Shown one piece after another: positions 47,011-55,310 of a stretch of DNA of 64,000 nucleotides. This DNA comes from Thermohalobaculum sediminis (GTDB taxonomy: Bacteria; Pseudomonadota; Alphaproteobacteria; Rhodobacterales; Rhodobacteraceae): the NCBI RefSeq assembly GCF_023487995.1, contig NZ_JAMFKN010000006.1, positions 124,001-188,000 on the forward strand. The letters run 5' to 3'. Numbering within the stretch: the first letter of the stretch is position 1; every line of letters begins with the position of its first letter. Both the position numbers and the translations under genes were made by a program. The notes below the pieces were generated by a model. That model saw nothing but the letters and a program-made list of their open reading frames with translations, was not told the DNA's origin and searched no databases.

Positions 47011-48510
47011 TCAGAACAGCGATCCCTGGCGGCCGGCGCCTGCGGGGCGGGGCTCGGCCTTGCGCCCGGCCTTGGGCGGCGTGCCCGCGCCGTCGACCAC
47101 GGCGCCTGCGTGGCCGTCGCGGAACTCGATGTCGATCGGCTGCCCGGCGCTCAGCGCGGCGGCATCGGTGACCACTTGCCCCGCGCCGTTGCGCACCACC
47201 GCGAAGCCGCGCTCGAGCGTCTGGCGATACCCCAGCGAGCCGAGCAGGCGCGCCTGGGCCGACAGCCGCTCGGCCGCCCGCTCGAGCCCGCGTGTCGCCG
47301 CCGGAGGCAGGCGCATGGCCCAGCCGTCGAGCCGCTCGCGCCCGCGCTCGACACGGCCGACCAGCAGCGGCGCCCCGAGCCGCCCGCTGCGCCGCATGAG
47401 ATCGAGCCGCGCCGCCGAAACCGCGCGGCCCAGCGCGCCGGGCAGGCGCGAGCCCGCGAGCGCAACGCTCTGGCGCCGAAGTTCGATCAGGTCGGCCGGG
47501 CGCGGCAGCCGCGCGGCGGCGAGGTCAAGCCGCTGGCGGCGCGACTCGATGATCTCGGCCGGGCGGGGCAGGGCGCGCGCGATGTCGCGCAGGCGCTGGC
47601 CGCGCTGGCGCAGCATCTGCGCCACCGCCGCCTTGCGCCGGGCATCGAGGCCGGCGACGGCGGCGACCAGCTCGGTCCGTACCGGCACCGCGATCTCGGC
47701 GGCGGCTGAGGGCGTGGGCGCCCGGCGATCTGCGGCGAAATCGATCAGCGTGGTGTCGGTCTCGTGCCCGACGGCCGAGATCACCGGGATCCGGCAGGCA
47801 TGGACCGCGCGCACCACGGCCTCGTCGTTGAAGCCCCACAGGTCCTCGACCGAGCCGCCGCCGCGCGCCACGATCAGCACGTCGGGCCGCGGCACCGCCC
47901 CACCGGGCGCCAGCGCATCGAACCCCCGGATCGCGGCGGCCACCTGCGGCGCCGACTGCGGCCCCTGCACCGCGACGGGCCAGACCAGAACCTGGACCGG
48001 GAAGCGGTCGGCCAGCCGGTGCAGGATGTCGCGGATCACCGCGCCGGTCGGCGAGGTCACGACGCCGATCACCCGTGGCAGGTAGGGCAGGGGCCGCTTT
48101 GCCGCCGCGTCGAACAGACCCTCGGCCGCGAGCTGCTTTCGAAGGCGCTCGAGCCGGGCGAGCAGGGCACCCTCGCCGGCATAGGCGAGGCTCTCGATCA
48201 CCAGCTGATATTTCGACTGGCCCGCGAAGGTGGTGATCCGCCCCGTCGCGATCACCTCGTCGCCTTCCTGCGGGCGGATCTCGAGGCTTCCGATCGCCGA
48301 TTTCCAGATCACGCCCGACAGCACCGCGCCCTCGTCCTTGAGGTCGAGATAGCAGTGCCCGTTGCGGTGGAAGGTGACGCGGCCAAGCTCGCCGCGGACG
48401 CGGACATGGCCGTAGGTGCCCTCGAGCGTGCGCTTGATGCCGCGCGACAGCTCCGAAACCGTGAACTCCGGCGCGTTGCTGCCCTCGGGGGCGTCGTCGA
48501 TCAGGCTCAT
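47011..48510 (-). CDS. xseA: Exodeoxyribonuclease VII large subunit
   Basis: 499 residues. The N-terminal OB-fold (about 16-110, VRGELGRVTFHRNGHCYLDLKD) is followed by the catalytic Exonuc_VII_L domain with VIGVVTSPTGAVIRD, VLIVARGGGSVEDLW and PVISAVGHETDTTLIDF. A long helical C-terminal region then runs to the end. It degrades single-stranded DNA together with XseB, whose small gene is not in the window. Divergent from purD across a 145-bp gap. Confidence 0.96.
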   Translation of the reverse strand: MSLIDDAPEGSNAPEFTVSELSRGIKRTLEGTYGHVRVRGELGRVTFHRNGHCYLDLKDEGAVLSGVIWKSAIGSLEIRPQEGDEVIATGRITTFAGQSKYQLVIESLAYAGEGALLARLERLRKQLAAEGLFDAAAKRPLPYLPRVIGVVTSPTGAVIRDILHRLADRFPVQVLVWPVAVQGPQSAPQVAAAIRGFDALAPGGAVPRPDVLIVARGGGSVEDLWGFNDEAVVRAVHACRIPVISAVGHETDTTLIDFAADRRAPTPSAAAEIAVPVRTELVAAVAGLDARRKAAVAQMLRQRGQRLRDIARALPRPAEIIESRRQRLDLAAARLPRPADLIELRRQSVALAGSRLPGALGRAVSAARLDLMRRSGRLGAPLLVGRVERGRERLDGWAMRLPPAATRGLERAAERLSAQARLLGSLGYRQTLERGFAVVRNGAGQVVTDAAALSAGQPIDIEFRDGHAGAVVDGAGTPPKAGRKAEPRPAGAGRQGSLF

Positions 48511-48655
48511 CGGCGGTCATACCGGTCGGCTGCGGCTGGGGCCAAGGTGGCCCCGGCCGGGCGCCGGGCGCAAGAGGGAAAGGGCGATCGCGCGCTTTGC
48601 CCGGGCGTACCCGCATGCTAGGGGAGCCGCGGGACGGGCAGGCGGGAGCGGCGAG

Positions 48656-49933
48656 ATGAAGGTTCTGGTCCTCGGCGGCGGCGGGCGCGAGCACGCGCTG
48701 GTCTGGAAGGTGGCGCAGAGCCCGCTGGTCGAGGCGGTGGTCGCGGCGCCCGGGAATGCCGGGATCGCGGCGCTCGCGACCTGCGTGCCGCTCGATCCCG
48801 AGGACGGCGCGGCGGTGGCAGCCTTCTGCCGCGAGCAGGGGATCGGCCTCGTCGTCGTGGGGCCCGAGGCGCCGCTCGCCGCCGGGGTCGCCGACGCGCT
48901 GGCAGCGTCGGGCGTGCCGGTGTTCGGCCCATCGGCGGCCGCTGCGCGGCTCGAGGCGTCGAAGTCTTTCACCAAGGAGGTCTGCGACGCCTGCGGCGCG
49001 CCCACCGCCGCCTGGGCGCGGTTCACCGAGGCCGCGGCGGCGAAGGCGCATCTTGCGCGCACCGGGGCGCCGGTGGTGGTCAAGGCCGATGGCCTCGCCG
49101 CAGGCAAGGGCGTCGTGGTCGCGATGACGCTGGCCGAGGCCGAGGCGGCGGTCGACGACATGCTGGGCGGCGCCCTTGGCGCGGCCGGCGCCGAGGTCGT
49201 GATCGAGGAGTTCATGACCGGCGAGGAGGCCTCGCTGTTCGTACTCTCGGACGGCGAGACGGTGCTGCCCCTCGCGGGCGCTCAGGACCACAAACGGGCC
49301 TTCGACGGCGACGAGGGCCCGAACACCGGCGGCATGGGCGCCTATTCGCCCGCCCCGGTGCTGACGCCCGAGGTCGAGGAGAAGGCGCTCGCCCGCATCG
49401 TCCGTCCGGTGATCGCCGAGATGGCGCGGCGCGGCACGCCCTATCGCGGCGTCCTCTATGCCGGGCTGATGATCGAGGCGGGCGAGCCGCGGCTCGTGGA
49501 GTTCAACGTCCGCTTCGGCGACCCCGAGGCGCAGGTGCTGATGCTGCGGCTCGCCTCGGACTTCGTGCCCGCGCTGATGGCCTGCGCGACCGGCGGGCTT
49601 GCCGATGTGACGCTGGATTGGCGCGCCGAGCCGGCACTGACCGTGGTGATGGCGGCGAAGGGCTATCCCGGCAGCTATGCCAGGGGGTCCGAGATCCGGG
49701 GGCTCGAGGCGGCGGCGGCGGTCGAGGGCGTCACGGTCTTTCACGCCGGCACCCGCGCCGATGGCGGTCGGGTGCTGGCCAATGGCGGGCGGGTGCTGAA
49801 CGTCTCGGCCACCGGCGCCACGGTCGCCGAGGCCCGCGCGCGCGCCTATCGCGCGGTCGACCTGATCGACTGGCCGGACGGGTTCTGCCGCCGCGACATT
49901 GCGTGGCGGGCGCTGGCGCGCGACGGGGCGTGA
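48656..49933 (+). CDS. purD: Phosphoribosylamine-glycine ligase (GAR synthetase)
   Basis: 425 residues, full length. The N-terminal GGGGREHALVWK motif, the ATP-grasp core with VVKADGLAAGKGVVVA and VIEEFMTGEEASLF, the substrate-binding GPNTGGMGAYSPAP and the metal-binding LVEFNVRFGDPE are all intact. It makes GAR in the second step of purine synthesis. The ATG at 48656 gives the canonical MKVLVLGGGG. Its stop codon overlaps the next start (TGATG). Confidence 0.97.
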   Translation: MKVLVLGGGGREHALVWKVAQSPLVEAVVAAPGNAGIAALATCVPLDPEDGAAVAAFCREQGIGLVVVGPEAPLAAGVADALAASGVPVFGPSAAAARLEASKSFTKEVCDACGAPTAAWARFTEAAAAKAHLARTGAPVVVKADGLAAGKGVVVAMTLAEAEAAVDDMLGGALGAAGAEVVIEEFMTGEEASLFVLSDGETVLPLAGAQDHKRAFDGDEGPNTGGMGAYSPAPVLTPEVEEKALARIVRPVIAEMARRGTPYRGVLYAGLMIEAGEPRLVEFNVRFGDPEAQVLMLRLASDFVPALMACATGGLADVTLDWRAEPALTVVMAAKGYPGSYARGSEIRGLEAAAAVEGVTVFHAGTRADGGRVLANGGRVLNVSATGATVAEARARAYRAVDLIDWPDGFCRRDIAWRALARDGA

Positions 49934-50511
49934 TGCTGACACCGACCGGTCTTTACGCCACCGTCGCGTTCCTTGGCGTCGTGCGGGACAGGGCGGTCAC
50001 GCTCTGCTCCGAGCCGATGGCCGAGGCCGAGGCGAGCTGGGAGGGCTTCGCCGGCGAATGCCATGGCGGCCTCACCCGCCCGTCCTGCTCGCGGGTGCTG
50101 CGGCAATACCCGGTGCGCGGCACCGAGATCCGCAACACCCGGCAGGTCTCGATCCTTTCCGAGGAGGAGCTTGCGGGCGTGGCGGCCGACCTTGGCATCC
50201 CGCGGCTGATGCCGGAATGGCTGGGGGCGAACATGGTGATCCGGGGCATTCCCGACTTCACCACCGTGCCGCCCGCCTCGCGCCTCGTCTTCGAGGGGGG
50301 TGCGACGATCGCGATCGACATCGAGAGCGGCCCCTGCCGCTTTCCCGCCGAGGTCATCGAGCAGCACCATCCCGGACATGGTATGGCCTTCGCAAGGGTC
50401 GCGCGCGGGCGCCGGGGGGTGACCGGCTTGATCGAGCGCCCCGGCACGATCCGGGCCGGGGAACGGGCCAGGCTGCACGTGCCGCCCCAGCGGCTTTACG
50501 CGCATCTCTGA
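49933..50511 (+). CDS. MOSC-domain protein (molybdenum cofactor sulfurase-like)
   Basis: 192 residues. MOSC fold with NTRQVSILSEEELAGVAADLG, LGANMVIRGIPDF and the conserved cysteine of the family in IESGPCRFP (C near residue 139). MOSC proteins handle sulfur on Moco or related carriers. Form II molybdenum hydroxylases, two of which are encoded in this window, need a sulfurated cofactor, so a maturation role is plausible but unproven. Overlaps the purD stop codon by one base. Confidence 0.88.
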   Translation: MLTPTGLYATVAFLGVVRDRAVTLCSEPMAEAEASWEGFAGECHGGLTRPSCSRVLRQYPVRGTEIRNTRQVSILSEEELAGVAADLGIPRLMPEWLGANMVIRGIPDFTTVPPASRLVFEGGATIAIDIESGPCRFPAEVIEQHHPGHGMAFARVARGRRGVTGLIERPGTIRAGERARLHVPPQRLYAHL

Positions 50512-50643
50512 GCGTCGTGGCACAGACCGCGAGCGGGGGGCGGGCAAACGCGATCGTGACCGCCCCTGGGCGCGTGGCCGCGCTTGTCGAGCCGCTGCGC
50601 GCGCGCCATGCTTCTTGCGGACCTCCCGGATGGAGACACATGG

Positions 50644-51117
50644 ATGAACCGCGCCGCTTCCCGCCTTGTCCTCGCCGTTCTGATCGGGCTCGGCCCGCTG
50701 ACGGCCCCTGCACAGCCGGACGATTATTACTACCCTCCCATCGGCTCGGAGGAGGTGTTCGATCGCGATCTCACCGGCGCCCCGGCGGCCGAGCGGGCGG
50801 TAAGGGTCAACTTCATCACGCAGATCACCAAGGCCCAGCTCGAAGCCCCGGAGAACCCGCGCTTCTCGATCTTCGCCAAGGGCGCCGATGCCGACCACAT
50901 GATCATCGTGGCGCTGGATGACGAGGTGTTCGCGACGCTGTACAGGGCGCGCGCGGTGATGGCCCAACTGACCTCGAATGCCCGCTCGACCGACTTCTTC
51001 CAGCGCGCGAATCTGGCGACCACCGCGACGTGGTTCGACCTTGCCAAGCTCCTGGGCTTTCGGGACATCGTGATCTCGGACGGCAGGGCTTGGTCTCACC
51101 GGATCGTGCTCGAGTAG
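50644..51117 (+). CDS. Conserved secreted protein of unknown function
   Basis: 157 residues with a signal peptide ([26 protein letters not shown], cleavage near 23). The mature part reads [63 protein letters not shown]. It looks like a compact periplasmic domain found as a single gene in many Rhodobacterales. I know of no tested function; some database labels for similar proteins appear to be transferred wrongly, so none is used. GGAG lies 9-10 bp before the ATG at 50644. Confidence 0.75.
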   Translation: MNRAASRLVLAVLIGLGPLTAPAQPDDYYYPPIGSEEVFDRDLTGAPAAERAVRVNFITQITKAQLEAPENPRFSIFAKGADADHMIIVALDDEVFATLYRARAVMAQLTSNARSTDFFQRANLATTATWFDLAKLLGFRDIVISDGRAWSHRIVLE

Positions 51118-51176
51118 ACGACCTTTTCCGCAGAGCGAGATTGCCTGCCGCCCGGCGGCGGGCTATCTGGGCCGCC

Positions 51177-51638
51177 ATGACGGATCATGACCTCTCGCAC
51201 ACCACGCTTGGCAAGGCCGCGTCGATTCCCGCGAGCCCGGACGAGGCGCGCCTCGACCCCGTGCCGAACCCGCATCCCGACACGAACTATGTCGCGCGCT
51301 TCACGGCGCCCGAGTTCACCTCGCTCTGCCCGGTCACCGGGCAGCCCGACTTCGCCCACCTGGTGATCGACTACGTGCCCGACCAGTGGCTGGTCGAATC
51401 GAAGTCGCTCAAGCTGTTCCTGTTCAGCTTCCGCAACCATGGCGCCTTCCACGAGGGCTGCACCGTCGAAATCGGCCGACGGATCGTCGCCGCGGTGGCG
51501 CCGCGCTATCTCCGAATCGCGGGATACTGGTACCCGCGCGGGGGGATCCCGATCGACGTGTTCTGGCAGACGGGGACGCCGCCTGAGGGTCTCTGGCTGC
51601 CCGATCCGGGCGTCGCGCCCTACCGCGGACGTGGCTGA
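51177..51638 (+). CDS. queF: NADPH-dependent 7-cyano-7-deazaguanine reductase
   Basis: 153 residues, the short (YkvM) type. Catalytic C51 in [14 protein letters not shown]58, and the substrate-binding [21 protein letters not shown] with E93. It reduces preQ0 to preQ1 for queuosine synthesis. The other queuosine genes are not nearby. No preQ1 riboswitch fits the 59-bp upstream gap. The ATG at 51177 begins [12 protein letters not shown]. Confidence 0.95.
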   Translation: MTDHDLSHTTLGKAASIPASPDEARLDPVPNPHPDTNYVARFTAPEFTSLCPVTGQPDFAHLVIDYVPDQWLVESKSLKLFLFSFRNHGAFHEGCTVEIGRRIVAAVAPRYLRIAGYWYPRGGIPIDVFWQTGTPPEGLWLPDPGVAPYRGRG

Positions 51639-51683
51639 AGCGCCCGCCGGCCAGCGCGGGGGACAATGGATGAGAGGTGAGGA

Positions 51684-52586
51684 ATGACGGCGAAGCTGAT
51701 CGACGGCAAGGCCTTCGCGGCCACTGTGCGCGGCCAGGTGGCGCAGCATGTGGCGCGGCTCAAGGCCCAGCACGGGCTGACCCCCGGCCTTGCGGTCGTG
51801 CTGGTGGGCGAAGACCCCGCCAGCCAGGTCTATGTCCGCAACAAGGGCAAGCAGACCGTCGAGGTCGGCATGAACTCGGTCGAGCACCGGCTCGACGCCT
51901 CGACCTCCGAGGCCGAGTTGCTGGCGCTGATCGAGCGGCTGAACGCGGACCCCGCGATCAACGGCATCCTGGTGCAGCTCCCGCTGCCGGGGCACCTGAA
52001 CAGCGACCTCGTCATCAACTCGATCGACCCGGCAAAGGACGTGGACGGCTTCCACATCTCGAATGTGGGCCTGCTGGGCACTGGTCAGAAATCCATGGTT
52101 CCCTGCACGCCGCTGGGTTGCCTGATGCTGCTGCGCGACCATTTCGGCAGCCTTGCGGGGCAAACGGCCGTGGTGCTGGGACGCTCGAACATCGTCGGCA
52201 AGCCGATGTTCAACCTGCTGTTGCGCGACAGCTGCACGGTCACGGTCGCGCACAGCCGCACCAAGGACATCGAGGCCGTGTGCCGCCAGGCCGATATCGT
52301 CGTCGCAGCTGTGGGGCGGCCCGAGATGGTCACCGGCGACTGGCTGAAGCCCGGCGCCGTGGTGATCGACGTTGGCATCAACCGCGTGCCGGCGCCGGAA
52401 CTGGGCGAGGGGCGGCACAAGATCGTCGGCGATTGCGCGTTCGACAGCTGCGCGGCGGTGGCGGGTGCCATCACCCCGGTGCCGGGCGGGGTGGGGCCGA
52501 TGACCATCGCCTGCCTGCTCGCCAACACGCTCACCGCCTGCTGCCGCGCGAACGGGTTGCCCGAGCCCGAGGGGCTGACCGCCTGA
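51684..52586 (+). CDS. folD: Methylenetetrahydrofolate dehydrogenase / methenyl-THF cyclohydrolase
   Basis: 300 residues. Substrate-site [14 protein letters not shown] (catalytic Lys in the first K-pair), [11 protein letters not shown], the PCTPLGC stretch, NADP-binding [13 protein letters not shown] and the C-terminal [19 protein letters not shown] signature are all present. It interconverts C1-THF forms. With formate dehydrogenase present in the same window, C1 metabolism is well represented, although the genes are far apart. A 217-bp gap with two palindromes follows. Confidence 0.97.
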   Translation: MTAKLIDGKAFAATVRGQVAQHVARLKAQHGLTPGLAVVLVGEDPASQVYVRNKGKQTVEVGMNSVEHRLDASTSEAELLALIERLNADPAINGILVQLPLPGHLNSDLVINSIDPAKDVDGFHISNVGLLGTGQKSMVPCTPLGCLMLLRDHFGSLAGQTAVVLGRSNIVGKPMFNLLLRDSCTVTVAHSRTKDIEAVCRQADIVVAAVGRPEMVTGDWLKPGAVVIDVGINRVPAPELGEGRHKIVGDCAFDSCAAVAGAITPVPGGVGPMTIACLLANTLTACCRANGLPEPEGLTA

Positions 52587-52615
52587 TCGCGCCTTGCGCG
52601 TCGAACGCCCGCGCT

Positions 52616-52636
52616 GCCCCGGGCTTGACCCGGGGC
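52616..52636. repeat. REP-like palindrome, copy 1
   Basis: GCCCCGGG-CTTGA-CCCGGGGC: an exact 8-bp stem with a 5-nt loop, in the folD/GFA convergent gap. The sequence type is a widespread dispersed palindrome in alphaproteobacterial intergenic DNA. Confidence 0.7.
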
Positions 52637-52750
52637 CTAGACCGGCCCCGCGCGGCGGGCGCATCGGGCCAGTCATACGGTGGGGCGGGACGCTGGCCGC
52701 GGCGCCTGGCGCTTCAGGGTCGCGCCGCTTTGGCGGGTGAGGCCGGGAAG

Positions 52751-52771
52751 GCCCCGGCTCAAGGTCGGGGC
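52751..52771. repeat. REP-like palindrome, copy 2 (inverted)
   Basis: GCCCCGGCTCAAGGTCGGGGC is the reverse-complement-like relative of the copy at 52616 (loop TCAAG, slightly diverged stem). Two inverted copies 114 bp apart in one gap are arranged like a BIME. Confidence 0.6.
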
Positions 52772-52803
52772 AGCGTCGCGCGGTTAGGCATGTGCCACGC
52801 CCC

Positions 52804-53208
52804 TCAGTCGATCCCCTTGCGGCCATGCGGAAAGCGGGGGGCGCCATCCTCGGGAAGGGGCAGGCGCGCCTCGGCGGTGAAGATATGGGCCTCGATCTTC
52901 ATGCCGTCGATGCCGTCGATGGCGCCCGCCGCGATGTCGAGCGTGTCGCCCTGCACCGGCTGCCAGAACAGGTAGCCGCCGCAGTCGCGGCAGAAGCCGC
53001 GCCAGGCGTTCTGCGTCAGCCGCACCCAGCCCAACCGCTCGCCCGCGATGCGCACGGCCTCGCGCGCCGCCGTAACGGCGGTCCAGAAGGCGCTACCGCT
53101 CTGGCGCTGGCATTCGCGGCAGTGGCAGGCGACGGGGCCCTCGCTGAGGCGGTCGATCTCGAAGGTCACGGCGCCGCAAAGGCAGCGGCCGGTCAGGGGT
53201 TCAGGCAT
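52804..53208 (-). CDS. GFA/CENP-V-type zinc-binding protein
   Basis: 134 residues. Zinc ligands typical of the GFA family: CLCGAVTF (C9, C11), CHCRECQRQSG (about C29-C34) and CRDCGGYLFW (about C86-C89). Family members include S-(hydroxymethyl)glutathione synthase-like proteins, but the activity is uncertain for most. It is the last gene of a three-gene unit; its start overlaps the upstream GNAT gene by 8 bp. Confidence 0.88.
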   Translation of the reverse strand: MPEPLTGRCLCGAVTFEIDRLSEGPVACHCRECQRQSGSAFWTAVTAAREAVRIAGERLGWVRLTQNAWRGFCRDCGGYLFWQPVQGDTLDIAAGAIDGIDGMKIEAHIFTAEARLPLPEDGAPRFPHGRKGID

Positions 53209-53782
53209 CGTCGTCCTCGTCGAGGGCGCGCCGCATGATCGGGCGCTTGTCGGATCGCCGCGCGACCTCGTGGAAGCCGGCGGCGACAAATGCGGGCGCA
53301 AGCCCGGTCCAGGCGAAGGTCGCGGGGTAGCGCCCGTCGCCCGGATCGACCGGATAGCCCTCGAGGGCCGTTGCGCCATGTGCCCGTGCGAAGCGCGCGG
53401 CGGCGTCGAGGAGCGCGACCGTGAGGCCCCTGCGGCGCGCCTCGCGGGCGATGAAGAAGCAGGTCACCGACCAGACCGGCTGGGCATCGACGGGCGCGAG
53501 GATGCGCGAGCCCCGAAGCCGCGGGAACTCGTCGCGCGGCGCGACCGAGATCCAGCCCGAGGGCCGCCCCTCGACATAACCGAGCAGGCCGGGCGGGCGA
53601 CCCGACGCGATCCGCGCGCGCATGGCGTCGCGGTTGGCCTCGCCCTTGCCCGCCTTGAACGCGGCGGCGGGAAGGCGCCACAGCATGCACCAGCAGCCCT
53701 CGGCCCCGCCGCGCGGGCCCATCAGGGCCTCGAAATCCGCCTTTCGGTCGGGGGTGAGGGGATGGATCTCGGGCGCGCTCAC
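53201..53782 (-). CDS. GNAT-family N-acetyltransferase
   Basis: 193 residues. The acetyl-CoA-binding loop AREARRRGLTVALLDAA is about 112-128, preceded by VWSVTCFFI. The N-terminal part EGCWCMLWRLP with clustered cysteines and tryptophans is typical of a subgroup of bacterial GNATs without known substrate. The C-terminus is strongly acidic (ALDEDDDA). It overlaps the thioesterase gene by 4 bp and the GFA gene by 8 bp, so all three are probably one operon. Confidence 0.87.
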   Translation of the reverse strand: MSAPEIHPLTPDRKADFEALMGPRGGAEGCWCMLWRLPAAAFKAGKGEANRDAMRARIASGRPPGLLGYVEGRPSGWISVAPRDEFPRLRGSRILAPVDAQPVWSVTCFFIAREARRRGLTVALLDAAARFARAHGATALEGYPVDPGDGRYPATFAWTGLAPAFVAAGFHEVARRSDKRPIMRRALDEDDDA

Positions 53783-54237
53783 GGCTGGTCCCTCAGCCCC
53801 GGCATGACCATGAAGGTGCCAAGGGCGGTTGCGACATGCTTCTCGACCCCGTCCCGGATGGCATAGACGTCCGAGCGGCCGACCATGAGCTGGCGCCCCG
53901 CGCGCTCGACCCGGCCATGTGCGCGCACGAGATCCCCGGCGGCGGGGGCGAGCAGGTTGATCTTGAGCTCGACCGTCAGCACGCCGTCCTCGGCCGCCAT
54001 CAGGGTCTGGCTGGCATAGCCCGCAGCCGAATCGGCGATCGACCAGCAGGCGCCGGCATGGACATAGCCGTGCTGCTGTTCCAGATCGGCGCGCACCGGC
54101 AGCTCGATCACCACATCGCCCGGCGCCACGCTGGCAAGCCGGGCGCCGAGCAGGGTCATGAAGTGCTGGCGCGCGAAGGAGGCGTGCACCCGCCGCGCGT
54201 AATCCGCGTCACGGATCTGCCATCGCGTCTCGCTCAT
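53779..54237 (-). CDS. PaaI-type hotdog-fold thioesterase
   Basis: 152 residues. Single hotdog domain with QQHGYVHAGACWSIADSAAGYAS (substrate loop with the conserved His-Ala-Gly) and LTVELKINLLAPAAGDLVRAHGRV. The family hydrolyses acyl-CoA thioesters, often of aromatic or short acids. It is the first gene of the three-gene unit, with a good promoter 83 bp upstream. Confidence 0.9.
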   Translation of the reverse strand: MSETRWQIRDADYARRVHASFARQHFMTLLGARLASVAPGDVVIELPVRADLEQQHGYVHAGACWSIADSAAGYASQTLMAAEDGVLTVELKINLLAPAAGDLVRAHGRVERAGRQLMVGRSDVYAIRDGVEKHVATALGTFMVMPGLRDQP

Positions 54238-54319
54238 CTGGTTTCCCCCGGCAGCCCGCCCCTCGGCGGGCGCGCCCGCGTCAGCCCGTCAAGGGACCGC
54301 GTTGCGGGCTGTCCGGAAA

Positions 54320-54348
54320 TGTCTAGAGCCCCGCGCGCGGCCTGCCAA
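54320..54348 (-). promoter_or_regulatory. Sigma-70-type promoter of the thioesterase unit
   Basis: On the minus strand, TTGGCA (54348-54343), a 17-bp spacer and TAGACA (54325-54320). The remaining part of the 54238-54452 gap shows only a GC-rich CCCGCCC/GGGCGGG-like hairpin near 54260. Confidence 0.55.
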
Positions 54349-54452
54349 GATTGCAGATCGAAACTGTCGGGGCGCATGTGGGCGCTCTGCGACGCGGAAC
54401 GGCGGCACAGGGTTGCGCCGCCGTCCCCAGGTATCCCGTCAGGCGCCGGTGC

Positions 54453-55250
54453 TCAGGCCGCGGCCTCGACCGCGCGGCGGGTCATCACGCCCACCAGATG
54501 CGCGCGGTATTCGGGCGTCCCGTGCAGGTCGCCGATCATCCCGTCGGGCGATGCCTCGACGCCGTCGAGCGCGCCGACCGCGAAGCTCCTGCCCAGCGCC
54601 GCCTCGGCCTCGGCCCAGCGGAAGACCCCGCCCTCGGACGCGCCGGTCACCGCCACGCGCACGCCGCCCGCGAACTTCGCCACGAACACGCCCGTCAGCG
54701 CAAAGCGCGAGGCGGGCTGGACGAACTTCATGTAGGCGGCCTTTTCGGGCACCGGGAAATCGACCGAGGTTATGAGCTCACCCTCGTCCAGGGCGGTCGT
54801 GAACATGCCCTGGAAATAGTCGTCCGCGGCGATCGCCCGTCCGGCCGAGGTGTGGACGGTGGCGCCAAGGCCCAGCACGGCCGCGGGGTAGCAGGCCGAG
54901 GGATCGTTGTTCGCGAGGCTGCCGCCCAACGTGCCACGGTTCCTGACCTGCGGATCGCCGATATGGCCCGCCAGATGCGAAAGCGCCGGGATCAGCCGCC
55001 GCACGTCCGCCGAGGCCGCTACCTCGGCATGGCGGGTTCCCGCGCCGACCGAGACGGCGCCGTCCTTGAGGCAGATGCCCCGGATCTCGGTGATGCCGGT
55101 CAGGTCCACCAGCGTCGCCGGGCTCGCGAGCCGCTGCTTGAGCGTCGGGATCAGCGTCTGGCCGCCGGCGAGCGCCTTGGCCTCGTCGCCCCTCATCGCC
55201 TCGATGGCTTCTGCGAGGCTGGCGGGGCGGGTGTAGTCGAATGCATACAT
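54453..55250 (-). CDS. coxM: Molybdenum hydroxylase FAD-binding medium subunit (CoxM-like)
   Basis: 265 residues. FAD-binding PCMH-type fold: AGGQTLIPTLKQRLASP (near 28-44) and the pyrophosphate-binding GDPQVRNRGTLGGSLANNDPSACYP (about 98-122), then the CODH_C domain. It passes electrons from the Fe-S subunit to its acceptor. It is the last gene of the coxG-coxS-coxL-coxM unit, 60 bp downstream of coxL. Confidence 0.94.
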   Translation of the reverse strand: MYAFDYTRPASLAEAIEAMRGDEAKALAGGQTLIPTLKQRLASPATLVDLTGITEIRGICLKDGAVSVGAGTRHAEVAASADVRRLIPALSHLAGHIGDPQVRNRGTLGGSLANNDPSACYPAAVLGLGATVHTSAGRAIAADDYFQGMFTTALDEGELITSVDFPVPEKAAYMKFVQPASRFALTGVFVAKFAGGVRVAVTGASEGGVFRWAEAEAALGRSFAVGALDGVEASPDGMIGDLHGTPEYRAHLVGVMTRRAVEAAA

Positions 55251-55310
55251 GTCCGTTCTTCCCTGTTCTGTCGGGCGCCTGGCCCGCCCCCGGGGGCGGG
55301 CCGTGCCACC

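Noticed and set aside
51118-51176. preQ1 riboswitch before queF
   Set aside because: The gap is only 59 bp and shows no preQ1 aptamer pattern.
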